64,000 nucleotides of DNA from Apodemus sylvaticus (GCF_947179515.1 NC_067473.1:124731909-124795908), one strand, 5' to 3'; numbered from the stretch's first letter, positions 45,435 to 57,800 are shown. The notes: a model not told the origin generated them from the letters alone. Program-made: numbers and translations.

Positions 45435-45740
45435 CTGAGTCCAGGAAACGGCTCAGGGGATATGGTGTTTGCCATGCACACATGAGGATCTGGGTTTAGA
45501 CTCCTAATGTCCACACAAAAGCCAGGAGCAGGAGAAATTTGTGTCTGTAATTCCAATAATGGGAAGTGGATCAGAACTTGCTGGCCAAACAGTATAACCA
45601 ATCCATGAGATACAGGTTCAAAGAGAGACTACATCTCAAAAAATAATATGGAGAGAGAATAGAAAAGATGCCCAAAGTCCACCTCTAGGCTTTCACATGC
45701 ACACACAACTGCACTAACCTGCATGCACACATGGGGGTGT
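45435..45740 (+). repeat. B4-type SINE, sense
   Basis: A tRNA-like head (aggaaacggctcaggggata ... gaggatctgggtttagactc) precedes a B1-like middle (tgtctgtaattccaataatg ... actacatctcaaaaaataat) and a CA-rich end (acatgcacacacaactgcac). This order is B4. Confidence 0.6.
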
Positions 45741-45744
45741 GGCT

Positions 45745-47750
45745 GGCACTATTGAGCCTGTGGGATTGAATTCAATATTATTTACTTCACATGTGAAGAA
45801 CTGCTGCCACTAGCCAGCAGACTAGCCAGGATACCTCTCCCAAAAGGGAACCTGAGTGCTGGCTTTACAGCGTGTATTGATACAGTCCCCTAAAGACTTC
45901 TAGCTCTCAAAATAGCAGGAAACATAGTAATATTAAACAGCAAGCCATCTTGGACCACTATTTGAAATCTTGCCATTTAAAAGCCTGTAAATGCTTTTAA
46001 GAATGATCTAGTCAAAGTCTGTGTTTTTGTTCTAAAAGTTCTATTTGGTTCTTATTAAGTATGTTTCTTGGGGGGGAATCTATATATTTTAAGATAATTT
46101 GTGATAGCATGGATTGCATCAAGTCATACAATATAAAATAAGGCGGGAACACAAGGAGCCTCCACAGGGGAAAGCGGGGTCTGGGTGGTGGATGTGCCCT
46201 CGGGAACAGGTCTAGCTCTGTAACTGCAAATGGCAAGAAGGGTTAGATGGCAGGCACTTGCCACAAGGAATGCTAGCAATGTGCACTGAAGTGACACAAA
46301 TAAGTCACGGAATAATAAGTCACTATTGCTGCATTTCTCCCCAAGAGCAGAGAAAAAAAACATGCTTTGTGAGCTCATACTGTAACAGCTAAACGGATGG
46401 AGGAATGCTAAACTCTTAAGGCTGGGCACTTTTTAGAGGGTGGCTGCAGAAACAGGGAGAAAGGAAACAGACGCTCCTTCCAGTAAATACCTCTCATAAT
46501 CTGAACTGTGTTGACAGGGGGGCGAGTAGTTATTTATGTATTTTATAAAATGATTACTTAAATATCTTAAGACTTAAGTCTTTGACACTCGACTTGAGCA
46601 TCGTCAATCTTAACTTATTCCCCATAAAACCATGCAAATGAATTACAGGTACAGGTTTCCCTGGTGAAAGCTTTTCCCAGGAAAGCTAACACCAAGGTCA
46701 ATACCACAGGCCTTCAACTGTGAATAAGAACATAGTGCAAATAAGGTTTAAGAGAAGGTGGCACTATTTCCCCAACTGATTTTATTTTTAAAACTTAAAA
46801 GGATAATCATTAAGTCCTCCTTAGTTGTCTTAAAAGGAATGATAAGTTAGTTAGTAGTATCCAAACAGTGAGTTCCCCAACCCTTCCTACCACCAGAGCA
46901 TAACTTAATCTGACACTGTGCTATTGAATGTCTCGGGGTGAATTAGCAATGGTCCTAGAGTTCTCCTAGCCAAGCTTGAGTGGCTATTTGCTTCTTATGC
47001 ACATTTTATGGTCCATAAACTTTTAGTGTACCTGGCTTCAGTGACCCTCGCTGAAGAAATCAGCAAGTGACCTTCTTTGCCATCCCACTGCTCACTGCAG
47101 CTGAGGAGAGGACACTGGATAGAAAGCCCTTCTAGAAATCCCCCAAAGACACCACTGAAGTGGATAAAGAGACCCTAGAACTGAAACACCTGCTGCTAAG
47201 CTGTCCCCTACTGATTCAGCTTCCCAACACAGACAGGTTTCCAGACCTCCTTCTCGACGGAATTCTTTCCCTGCAGCTATACAATGGGTCTCAGGCCCAG
47301 CCTCTGACGGGGCCATGAGCACCTCACTTAGCTCCAACAGCCAACGTGTAATGATATCATTCACTGCTACATTAACTTGGGTCTTGTTTATCAAAGTCTA
47401 GCATGACTTTAAGGAGATTACTTCCATTTCAGGATTTAGGACAGTTGAACATGCTACACACAGACAGCATTTTATCTTGTAATACAGCTAGCTGCTTGCA
47501 TTTCTTAGACATCCTAGATACTGGACGGTGAGGCCAGCCTTATGTTATTCATTCTTCAGCTAATGTAGACAGAGCACAGAAGCATGCACTGTCACTGTCT
47601 CTCTAGCTTACTCCATTACTAACCTCCCCCATTTTGTTTTACAGCTCTAGTGTTTACAGCACTAGTCAATGTTTGCTTTTCAAACCAAAGTATTTTCAAA
47701 AGCTTCAACATGACAATTTATTAAAAAGTTAAGCATAGATGAGCCATGCA
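45745..47750. other. Repeat-poor intron block
   Basis: I recognise no transposable element. The part at 46550-46860 contains an octamer-like atgcaaatgaatta and a gapped palindromic tttcccaggaaa. It is a candidate regulatory block, by inference only. Confidence 0.35.
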
Positions 47751-47754
47751 TTCC

Positions 47755-48080
47755 AATAACCCAACTCTGCGTTTCTTCCAGGGAAGTGAAATGCAAGTTT
47801 AAAAACAAACAAAAAATGTATATAAATGTTTATGAAAGCCTCATTTGTAATCTCCTCAAACTGGGAATGACCCAAATGGTCCTCAACTGGTCAAACGGTA
47901 GCACATCACTGCAATGGAACAACACTCAGCAAAACAAGCATTACACACAACAGTATGGACGAATCTCAAAGGTATTGTGCTAAGTGGAAAAAAATAATCC
48001 CCAAACCCAGGCTTACAAGGCTACATGTAGTATATTACCATTTAAATGATGGTCTATAAAAGGCAAAAACACTATGAGGC
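47755..48080 (+). mobile_element. Old mammalian L1 (L1M-type) ORF2 3' end, sense
   Basis: The segments aaactgggaatgacccaaat, gtcctcaactggtcaaacgg, gcaatggaacaacactcagc, agtatggacgaatctcaaag and gtattgtgctaagtgg are the conserved end of ORF2 in ancestral L1s. It is highly decayed and predates the rodent L1 pieces. Confidence 0.7.
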
Positions 48081-48229
48081 AGTGAAACTATGCAGAGAGA
48101 TAGTGCGGGTGGTATGACACAGTACACAGGGGCATGCCAAGGGGGTTAGGGGAAGATACAGAATCACTCTGCTTCCTGACAGTAGTAGATGGATATTCTA
48201 GACTTAAGCATTTGTTAAGCATGGTATAC

Positions 48230-48415
48230 TGTCTTAGTTTGTTTTCCTGTTCTATGACATAATATCCTAACAAAAGGAACTTAAGGAATGGTTCATTTTG
48301 GTTCATAGCTAGATACAGACTATATTGATCAGGAACATTCACGCGATCACAGCGCATTCACAGGGACAGACAGACAGAGAATGTGTGTGTGTGTGCTTGG
48401 TCCACTTTCTCCTTT

Positions 48416-48462
<47 letters not shown>

Positions 48463-48535
48463 TAGGATCCAGTCTAAAGACCGATGCTACCTATAGTGGT
48501 TGGGTCTTCCCACCTCAATTAACATCAGTGAATGC
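48230..48535 (-). mobile_element. LTR, ERVL/MaLR type, containing simple-repeat expansions
   Basis: It starts tgtcttagtttgttttcctg. Later parts are recognisable as ggtccactttctcctttata and, after the TA tract, ctaggatccagtctaaagac and tatagtggttgggtcttccc. The (TG)n at 48381-48394 and the (TA)n at 48414-48460 grew inside it. Confidence 0.55.
48414..48460. repeat. (TA)n dinucleotide repeat
   Basis: About 23 TA units with one AAT interruption at 48425-48428. Confidence 0.97.
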
Positions 48536-48539
48536 TACT

Positions 48540-50145
48540 ACTTATTGTTTTTTTTTTTTTAACAAAAGGAAATATTTAGCATTTCATTAAGTGAAGAATC
48601 AGTTTCATTTTGTCAAAAATACCAACCAAAATTAAACCCAATAAAAACAAAGTCTGTTTATCCAATCTGGAGCCCAAGGCTTGAATTCTTTTATTACAAA
48701 ATGAGATAACCAGTGGAGATAGCTGTAAGCATCAGAGGGATAATTATAAGGCTTCGTCATAACTGGAGCTGCTATGACACAACACCAAAGACCGGCAAGC
48801 CTGTACCTCCCGTAGTACAGGCTCTGTCTGGACTGCGGGTAGCTACTCTTTTACTGTATACTGTCCCCACATGGAGGGAGGAGGTGGGGGAGGAAAGCAT
48901 GAGCTCTTTCTTTTTAAATGACATTAACTCCATCATGGGTAACTGATACTGTTGTAAGCCTGTATAATCTCTCCCTAGAGATTCTACTTCCAAGCATCAC
49001 CATAGTCGCCCTAGGGGTTGGGGCCCAGAGACAAAGTACACCGTGTTAGTGCCACAGAGCAACAGGCACACACACAACATAATGGAGCTGAGAATGTCCA
49101 GTCTTGTGTCCAAACTGCTTACTATCTGATTAGGCCCATGTCCTGCCCAAACTGATGCCTCATTCCTAACAGGAATATAACTAAAAAGTCATCATATAGA
49201 ACAGCATACAACAAAGAGACTTAAGAAGACAGACCAGGTCCCAGCAAGGGCAGGACCAAAACTCTGGCGACTTTATCTCTAATGTGCCCTGAGTGCTGAT
49301 ACAAGTCCCTCTTATCTCGAGGACAGGTACATTGTCAATGGGAGTTGGTTTTTCACTACCTAGGGACTCTTCTTTCCAAGTGTCCCTACCATGGTACAGA
49401 GGTGACAGCAGTACCCTCATTTCCCCATCCCAGACCTTAAATGTTGACAGAATAGTCAACAATTGTGTCTTAAACAGAAAAGATACTTCACAGCAGTACA
49501 GAGAGACATTTCCTTCTTGCAGCTACAATTCATAAACTGGGGCCCATCTGTCTCTTCCCTGTGTGTGAACACCACCTAATGGGGTTTTAGGACTGGGAGA
49601 TCCCATCCACACATTTGGCATTGTCCCTTATGCAGAGGACTCAGGAACCTGGCTATCTAAGATAGGAAGTATTGAATTTGGTTCTGCGATTCCTAGCTCT
49701 CTTTTCTACAACTGCCTTGAGTTAGAGAAGAAACTACTGAGACTGTCCACATCTATTGTTTTGGAGGCGGCCTGCCCTCGGCGATCACATGGGTGCATGT
49801 GCTGTGCTTTAGCAGGGATTCTTTAGACAGATAACGGGACCACCACCGGATGACACAAAAGGGCACAGAGAAAGCAAATGACAAAGTCTACAGCTCAAAA
49901 GGAAAAAAGGCATAGGAGAGGAACTAGTCTTGCCCAGTTCTGTGACCAAATTAATTGTGTAGCTGGTTGGTTTCTAATGACTTCTTTTTATGTCCTCTGT
50001 CCTTATTTGTACCACAGAACATCTCCTCTTTGGGGAATATACCATAGAATGACGATGACATACAAATCAACTCACACATACAAATTAATTTACATAGAAG
50101 GATACAAACTCGTGGCCAATTAAGGCATTTTATAATTCCATATAT
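48540..50145. other. Unassigned intron
   Basis: No family recognised. Poly-T at 48548-48560. Confidence 0.4.
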
Positions 50146-50147
50146 GT

Positions 50148-50480
50148 TAGCTATATCACTCCTGGGATTGACCCAAAAGACTCAAAATCAGTATATGACA
50201 GAGACATTTGAATATCTATGTTTATTATACCTCTATTCTTAATAGCTAAATTATGGAAGCAACCTAGATGTCCAATATTATAAAAAAGGGTAAGGAAGCC
50301 AAGGTATATATACACAAAGAAATTTTTTCAGCCATATAGAAAAAGAAATTGTCGTGTTGCTTACAGGTAAATGGGAGCAATGAAAGAAAATCATATTAAG
50401 AATGAGCCAAACAGAGACAAATATTCTGGGTTTTTTCCCCTTATTTGTAGGACTTAGATTTTAATGAATACATAAACTAC
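50148..50480 (+). mobile_element. Rodent L1 ORF2 C-terminal end, sense
   Basis: The segments atcactcctgggattgaccc, aaaagactcaaaatcagtat, aagcaacctagatgtccaat, then aaaagaaattgtcgtgttgc and aagaatgagccaaacagaga follow the last codons of rodent L1 ORF2. The reading frame is broken. Confidence 0.6.
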
Positions 50481-50659
50481 CCCTCCCTTCATTAGAAGTA
50501 AAATATCCAGGGAGACAAAAAAAAAAAGTAAAGGAAAGGGAGAATGTGTAAATAATAACAACATGAGGAGAATATGCTCAAGAAGCAATTAAACATGCAA
50601 AAAGCCCAAAAAACAAATCTTGCCCAGAGGTTGGGGTATAGTTTTTATATATATACATA

Positions 50660-50790
50660 TAAAATCTTATTTCATCCTCACGGGAATCCTAGAAGGTAGG
50701 TAGGGATCATCACAGGTGACATGATATGTAGAAAGAGGTGCTGTGTGATTTGTCAAAATAACATAGTCAATAGCAGAATGAGATTTGAAG
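50660..50790 (-). repeat. MIR SINE, antisense
   Basis: The segments cttatttcatcctcacggga, atcctagaaggtaggtaggg and gatttgtcaaaataacatag follow the reverse-complement MIR order. Confidence 0.55.
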
Positions 50791-51683
50791 AAAAGTTACT
50801 GTCACAAAAACACCAGGGTAGGGTGAGGAGCCCAGAAATGGGGTGGGCTGAGTTAAATTAGAGGAGAGGAAAGCTGATAAAGTATTCTCCGGAGCTCCAG
50901 GATGCCAATCCCAAGTTGTGTGGCATACTATCACATTACCTCCTGACAAGAGAAATCAGGCAGGGGCCAGACTCCATTCAGTGGCAAATTCTAGCACACA
51001 GAAACACGGGCATTAGTTGTTGCTCTTCCCCTCTGCACATGGGAGAGAATGCTAGCACACATCATGGGAGAATGCTAGCACACACAGTTGCAAAAAGCCT
51101 GCAGTCATTAAACACAGGAGGGCAAAGGTCTCCTGATGTTGCTGCTGCTTCATTCTAAAGAGCAGTAAAGACATTCAGGAAATAAAAGATCTTTACCATG
51201 AGAGGGCGTCCTTATCAAAAATCAACCTCTGGGGATTATCTTGACACACATTCTAAGTACAATTCAGGAAGCGAGGAATGCCAATCTGAATGGGAAAGGT
51301 TGTCTGTGATAAAGGGGACTGAAGGTAATTTTATCCAGTATGACAGGTGATACTTTAACTGTCTCTTAACAGATTGATTCATTTCCAATATTTTCAAGTG
51401 AACAATTTTTAAAAATGTATGAAGAAATGATTATGTGAATGAAAAGCGGTGACTAATTAAGAATATCAAATGGTTCTAATATTAGGCAGCTTGTTTTCTT
51501 AGTTTAAAAGAAAAAAACAGTTCAGGAATGACTGCTAATGAGCATATGATTTCTTTGGGGACAACGAAAATATTCTGCAACTAACTAGCTGCAGTAGTTC
51601 TGTGAATATAATACAAACTGATGAATTGTACATTCCAAATGGATTAATTTTATGATACCCAAACTGTTAAAATATATGTTAAC

Positions 51684-51820
51684 TGGGCAAGGTGATGCAT
51701 GGTTGTAACTCTAGCACACATCGAGCTGAGGCAGGAGTAATCCAAGTTTGAAGGCAGCTTGGGCTACATAAGGAATTTAAGGCCAGCCTTTGCTACGAAA
51801 TGATACACTAATTCAAAATA
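51684..51820 (+). repeat. B1 SINE, sense
   Basis: The segments actgggcaaggtgatgcatg, gttgtaactctagcacacat and gggctacataaggaatttaa match a diverged B1. Confidence 0.75.
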
Positions 51821-52267
51821 CATAAAAAATGTATGTATGTGTGCACTGCCCTTACAAATAAAGAGGCAAGTAAAACCTAGTCCCGGCTCTCAATTTTCAG
51901 AGCAAGTCAGTGTTCAGAAGTCAATGTCTATTTTATATAATTTTCCTAAACACTTCAGAGATCTTGAGTTCTTCCAGAATTTGTGTAGAGAAACTACAAA
52001 ATCTAAATTCAGTTCTCAGAGCTCAGGGTTTTACAAACTGAGCAATGATGGTCAAGTTCAATACCTTGGTTTCTTTAGCTCTGAAATGGAAATAATTATG
52101 ATAATAGTAAAAAATCTACATTATTCATGTAGATGCTTAGCTGGGTTAGAACATGCACTTGTGAAATACCAGCTGTAGTTATCCTTATCTCCTCCACAAA
52201 CGCAGTAGCTCAAGCAAACACCACAAGGACGAAGGAACCAAATCTAGTGATTTTGCTGGGACAGGAG

Positions 52268-52350
52268 GAGGCAGACACTGTAGCTCAGTGACAGACAGCT
52301 TAACTCTTTTGCAGGGAGGTCTGGGTTCGATCTGCAGTACCACACATAAA
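52268..52350 (+). repeat. ID/tRNA-Ala-like SINE fragment, sense
   Basis: The segment cactgtagctcagtgacaga carries an A-box-like part, and ggtctgggttcgatctgcag a B-box-like part. The acceptor stem does not pair, so it is not a functional tRNA. Confidence 0.55.
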
Positions 52351-53190
52351 CAAGGAATAATGGCCCAGTTATTGATCGTTTTGCTATACTGACAGAGACC
52401 TCGGGCTTTCTTCACATAATGCCCACTTTCACTCTCCAAGCCAGGGTACATTTTTAATGCCTTAACACAGGTCTTCACCTTTAATCGACATTTTTCAAAG
52501 CCTTTCACACAACGTACATAACTTTAGCTACACCTCCTTGGGTTATCTTTAGATAACCAATTTCACACGGTCAGCATGTTGTGTAAACAGCACCACATTA
52601 ATCACTCATCATTCAGCACTAACACTGGTATTGATTCACAAGAATGTGCCTATTTGTTTGAACATAATGTCTACATTGGAAAACCTCAATCCTCCCAATC
52701 TCACATCAACCATGATCTTCTTCCTGTGACTGTCTCCTTTTCACTGAATGAATGTAATAATTACGTCTTTAATAAATAACATATAAGTGGATTCAAAGAC
52801 AGACAACAATTAATGTTTAGAACTAAGACTGAGCAATTCTAAAAACACCTCCAGATGGATATAAGAACAAAGCTCCTGCTGATTTAACGACTACAAGGGT
52901 TTCTGTCTCACGGACTCATGGTAATTCTTGACGCCTCAGCCATCCAGCCAAATAGTCAAGAACGTGTGAGTTTTATTTTAGCGCCCATAAAGTACACATT
53001 GCTATGTCAAAGTCAATAAAAGGGCATGCTGTGCATCGAGAATGATAACACCTGGAAGAATAAAGGGGACTGGCTACAAATGAAGCCTACATTAAGAGAA
53101 GCAGACTGCCCGTGTGTAGACTTTGTAGTATAAGGACAGCATCTATGGAATGATACTGGAGGTTGTCTTTTGACCTATTTTATATAAAAT

Positions 53191-53245
53191 ACATGTATAA
53201 ATACATGTGAACATGTTCATGTGTGAACATGTATTTTATACATGT
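53191..53245. repeat. Imperfect inverted repeat (cruciform-capable)
   Basis: The left arm acatgtataaatacatgt (53191-53208) pairs with the right arm at 53227-53245, which differs by one extra T. The 18-bp loop is itself rich in catg. It lies 15 bp left of an alternating purine-pyrimidine tract. Confidence 0.9.
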
Positions 53246-53260
53246 GAGCGTTTGTGCACT

Positions 53261-53315
53261 CATGCATGCGCGCGTGTGCGCGCACGCGCACACACACACA
53301 CACACACACACATGC
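53261..53315. repeat. Alternating purine-pyrimidine tract (Z-DNA-prone)
   Basis: For 55 bp every step is pyrimidine-purine: a catgcatg start, a CG/TG centre, then about 13 CA units. The CG-rich centre is favourable for Z-DNA. Confidence 0.95.
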
Positions 53316-53645
53316 TATACATACAAGAATACTATATAAGATATCAAAGAGAATAAGAAAGAATTAGTGGCCAACTTTCAAAAACAACTACGTCAAGGAG
53401 AAATGTTTACTATTACAAATTACTTTAAATAATTACGCAAGGATAATAAACTGTTTTAATGATTTTAACAGAAAATGGCTGTTTTCAGTGCAAATGTGTT
53501 CACCATATCCCAACATCAGGTAACCATGTTGCCTTCTAAAATGATAACATTATTTAAACCTACAGGAATCTCATTAACCACCAAATGGATATTTTGCCCT
53601 TGTCATCTATGGAAACAGGGCCTAATGTTAGTTAGATAAGATCCA

Positions 53646-53666
53646 ATCATTGATCAGATCAATGAT
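53646..53666. repeat. Short palindrome
   Basis: A perfect 10-bp inverted repeat (atcattgatc / gatcaatgat) surrounds a single central A. Confidence 0.9.
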
Positions 53667-53699
53667 CACGAGTTCTTTATCGAAGACACAAATTTGTAC

Positions 53700-55160
53700 A
53701 TTGATCCTTAAGAAATGAAGGATTTGTTGTGAAAGATAAGTCAACTTATTTTCAAAAGGGAAAAAAAAGGAGCATACATTGTTTGTCCCCCATATGTGAA
53801 CTGAATGTCAGAGCACAGGACACTGATTGGTCTCACTCCTGGGTTTCTTCTAATTCTTCACTCCTGTCAACAGCACCTGCTGGTCAAGGGCAAAGGGGGT
53901 GGGGGTGGGGCGAGGCAACCTTACCTCCTTCATTTAGCAGCAGAAGCTGACTGCCATTAGCTCCCTGTCAGCAGGGGCAGCTGGGGAAGTGATAAATGAC
54001 CCAGGGGAGCCCTTTCCAGCTCTCTCCTCAGATCCTGAATTCTTAACCCATTTACCGAGCAGCTACTGTCTCATCTTCAGGGAAACCCATCTTTCTGCCC
54101 AGAATAGAAAAGCGTCAGTCTTTACTAAATCCACCAGCCATCCAGTGGTGGATCATGGGTGTGGCCTGAGAAACCAGAACACAGTGGCAAGCTCTGTAAA
54201 GGGAGCTTGGGCGTTCAGAAAGTCTTTTTCTAATTCAACAGAAAATTCAAGTAATTTCTGAAAAGAGCGATGAGAAATTGAAGGCAGTAGCAATTCCCAA
54301 GTTAGTCACATCAGAAACTGTGGCAAAGGCTAAAATTTCTTTCTTGTTCTATAACGGTAAAGCATGTAAGCAAAGCTTCAGCTTCCTCTGGCCAAAGGAC
54401 GTCATGGCTGACACAAGGGAGAAGATAGAACACAGGAAAAGGCGACAATGTCTATCAGGGCTTGGTGACATCTGTACTACAAGTTCTTGTTCTTTTAGCT
54501 CTAAATTTATGAAGAAAATGGAGAAGCTAGCAGGAAATCCAGTGGGGAAAGGCACCTTTACCATCCCAGCTGACTACCCAAGGATCACTCACTGGTATCC
54601 TCAGCCAGAAAGAAGCAGTGCTCACCAATAATTCAAGCTTCCCTGTGGGCAAGGCTGACCAACACTGATCAAAGGCTACAGGGACAAAGCCTTTCACAAC
54701 TGTTGCACTATCCTACAACTCCTACCGCAGGTTTAGAACGCACACTTGACACTTTTATAGGAGGCAGAAGAACTGAACAGTGAAATAATCAAAAGCAGCA
54801 CCGAGGACGATAACAGGCGCTCAACTAATGGCAGAGGTCTGTTATCCGTGTCACCACCACAAAACCTGACTAAGGTGTAACTTGGCATCTTTTCTTCCTG
54901 AAAACTCACCTCAATCACCAGCACAGAGCTCACACTCATGGCTGAAAAAGAATGACATACTTGCTAAGGTTTAAGTGGCGGGTATGCTGGGATCAAAACT
55001 CACTTTACCGATTCTGAAGTTCATTCCTAAGTGGAAAGCCACCACAGGGTGTCCTTCTCAGAGGCCTCCTTACTCCTACGCACTCCAGGGAGTATCCTCC
55101 CTCAAAGGCCTCTTGCCCACATTCTTCTATCACATGGCCAGTGTACTAAACTTTACTACA
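53700..55160. other. Unassigned, SINE-free intron
   Basis: No transposable element was recognised. The 117-codon open frame at 54278-54631 (plus) has no recognisable domain. Confidence 0.4.
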
Positions 55161-55164
55161 GTAT

Positions 55165-55325
55165 GTGCGTGCACAGGTGTTTGTGCACAAATCTGGATGT
55201 CAAAGGAGAGCTTCAGTGGAGCCATTTCTCTCTTTCCACCTTTACACGGTTTCTGGAGATCAAAGGCAGGACATCATGCTTGCACATCTGTGCCTCTACA
55301 GCTGATTCCCCTCACCATCCTTCAG
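55165..55325 (-). repeat. B3/B4-type SINE, antisense
   Basis: A GTTTGTGCACAAATC-like start is followed by tggatgtcaaaggagagctt, tctctctttccacctttaca and ggagatcaaaggcaggacat, an antisense, diverged tRNA-class SINE. Confidence 0.55.
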
Positions 55326-55741
55326 GGGGCCAGTGTTCCTTCCACAAGCAGCATTAAGGCTGTTGCCCAACCTCCTTTAACTCAAATGTTACAGGAAAAG
55401 TTCTTGGCCCTTTATTCCACATCATAGCCTCTCACTCATCCAACTCCTCCTATTCCTCCTTCAGAGCTTTCCCACTCTGCCCTTCCTATTCCTCCACTAT
55501 ATCTGTCCTTCAGCCCCTCTGCCACCTCCGTTCCCCTTTTCCTACACCACACATGTCCTTCAGCACCATCCATAAATGTTGGGCAGTCAGAGCGATCCAC
55601 ATGCAAGCCCAGAGTTAGAGAATCCAAGACAAGGAATTCCTGGGTCACGCTAGCTAGCTAGACTAGCCACATTGGCAGGCTCCAGGTACAATATGTAAGG
55701 GACAGAATAATCGAAAAAGATGCTGGATGCCAACTTCTGGG

Positions 55742-55742
55742 G

Positions 55743-55781
<39 letters not shown>

Positions 55782-55799
55782 GTGCGCGCACATACACAC
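55742..55799. repeat. Alternating CG/CA tract (Z-DNA-prone)
   Basis: The 58-bp stretch is strictly alternating: CG units, about 14 CA units, again CG/TG units, and a CA/TA end. A second CA-rich and GA-rich stretch follows at 55860-55922. Confidence 0.95.
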
Positions 55800-56609
55800 T
55801 TGAACAAGTGCACATGCACATTATCCAGCATACATTTGAACATGCATAACATATGCTAACACACACACAACACACACACAAACACAGAGGGAGAGATAGA
55901 GAGAGAAAGAGAGAGAGAGCACACAAAGATATAAGAAAAGAGAGTGACATATATCTCTAGGTGTTAAGGCATTTCCAGAGGCACTGAGATACTGGGGCTC
56001 CGGCCAATGAATGGTTTAATCTATGAATATATTCAAAGCATAACTACCTAAGTGTGAAACCATGGAAGGACAGGTTGGAGGTGCTGTGGGGCAAAGCATC
56101 TTAGCTTGGCCTTCTCTATTACAGCTTTATTCTGCTTCACATTATGAAGTTTTCTGTTTTTCCAGACCATGAGGTAAACAGCTTCTATGATACAGTACTG
56201 TGCCCATGATGTTGTATCTCACCACAGGGATACAAGAAACATATAGGCTGAAACCTCTCAAGTCCTGGGCTGAAGTTACTAAAGATCTCATTGAGCATAA
56301 ATCTTCCACCCACAAAACTGAAAAGAAGGAAAGGCATTTATACCAGTTTTGCTTTCGCACCTCAAACTGCAAACTTACTCACTGCTTGTGCAAAGTGTTC
56401 ACAGTTAAAAGATGCAAGAGGCACCGACATGAGAAGGTGCAGAAAGAACACTAGGACACTCTGGAGAGACAATCTTCACACACCTGATATCATAGAAGTT
56501 GTTGTTGCTCTTAATCTCTCACTTGGTCTATTTATACATTAAACTTTATTGTGCATATGGACATACAGTGGCAAACATATTGATACAGGCTTGGTGCTAT
56601 TTCAAACAT

Positions 56610-57110
56610 CCTCTGGGAATCTTGGAACAGCTCTGCTTTGCATAAAAAGCATTCTCTGCACACTGCTATGCCAGATGTATTTTCCCTCTAAGTCCTTTGC
56701 AACAGAAAACACCTTCCTATGCAAGCATACAAGCTCTGTGAGAAGATGGAGCACTGTCTGTCTTGTTACTGTTTAATTCTAAAATCCTGGAATATTATCC
56801 AGCCTGTGCTAGCTGCTGAGTAGACATGGGTTGGAAAAAATAATCCATCTGGTTAGCTGCTTAAATATAGCAAGGAGCTATGGTCCAAATTTCACTTGAA
56901 GACATTCATGCCTCTGGAAGGCTTCCCTCAACCATGACTAGAAATGTCTTTTCCCTACTGTCTTCTGATGGGCACTCATTTTTCCCTCATAGCACTTCCA
57001 CAATCTGTAATTAGTTTATGTTTCTGTATAGTCATTTTTTCCCTCGTTCACCACAATATCAACACTATAAAGATTAGGGCTGTGTCTATCCCAGCACAAA
57101 TGCAGCAAAG
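56610..57110 (+). repeat. L2 LINE 3' region, sense (two pieces)
   Basis: The piece at 56910-57110 is the clearer one: ggcttccctcaaccatgact, tttccctcatagcacttcca, caatctgtaattagtttatg and a later aagattagggctgtgtcta, as in L2c 3' ends. The piece at 56610-56840 (gctctgtgagaagatggagc, actgtctgtcttgttactgt) resembles the terminal part and is weaker. Confidence 0.55.
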
Positions 57111-57652
57111 CAAAGAGTTATTGTTCGAATTCTTGTAGAAATAAAAAGTCCAGAGAAACTGAGATGAAATTCACAAGAGGAAGTGAGCTCTTGGTTTACT
57201 GTCCCACAAATGAATGGTTAAGAGGGGTTGGAATTAGGAGTCGCAGTGAAACCCTAGAATCCTGAGTGGGTAGCTTATTAGACTAAATCTGAGCTGACAG
57301 CACCACAAGAGATTAAATTATATCATGAAATAAGATACCTAATAAGCACCATTATCTTGCTTTCAGTAAATTTTTACTAAATGCTGTGTGCCAAGATTAA
57401 GATGCTGCATACAACAAAAATAATAAATAAATAAAACCAATGTCCTCTCCTACTGGACCTTATAATCTAGTAGATGGAGAGACATAATAAACATCCCTAA
57501 ACTATATAATATTGTTGCTGTGAGCAAGAACAGGGTAGAGAATTCTGTGTGGCAGAAACCCAGATACAAAAGAAGCCAGTTGCATGGGCACATGAATCAC
57601 AATTCTATATCCATTTTCAACACAGCAACTGTTAATTAAAATGTTGTGTAAA

Positions 57653-57800
57653 GGGGCCAGGCATATAGGCACATGATTTTAATCCCAGCAACTGGGAGGC
57701 AGAGGCCAGCCTAATCTACACAATAGGTTCCTAACTATCCAGGGCTTGAGACCCATCTTTTAAAAATAAAATAAAATAAAATAATAAAATAAAATAACAA
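57653..57800 (+). repeat. Truncated B1 SINE with (TAAAA)n tail
   Basis: The segments ggggccaggcatataggcac, ttaatcccagcaactgggag and gaggccagcctaatctacac are a B1 lacking about 20 bp in the middle. The tail is an AAAATA pentanucleotide array (57763-57797). Confidence 0.8.

Noticed and set aside
52268..52350. A tRNA gene
   Set aside because: Box-like motifs are present but the acceptor and other stems do not pair. It fits a decayed ID-type SINE.
54278..54631. 117-codon plus-strand frame
   Set aside because: No family resemblance. It lies antisense to Magi1 in an intron, without promoter or poly(A) signals that I could support.
54975..55427. 150-codon plus-strand frame
   Set aside because: Its second half is an antisense SINE, so it is not a plausible gene.
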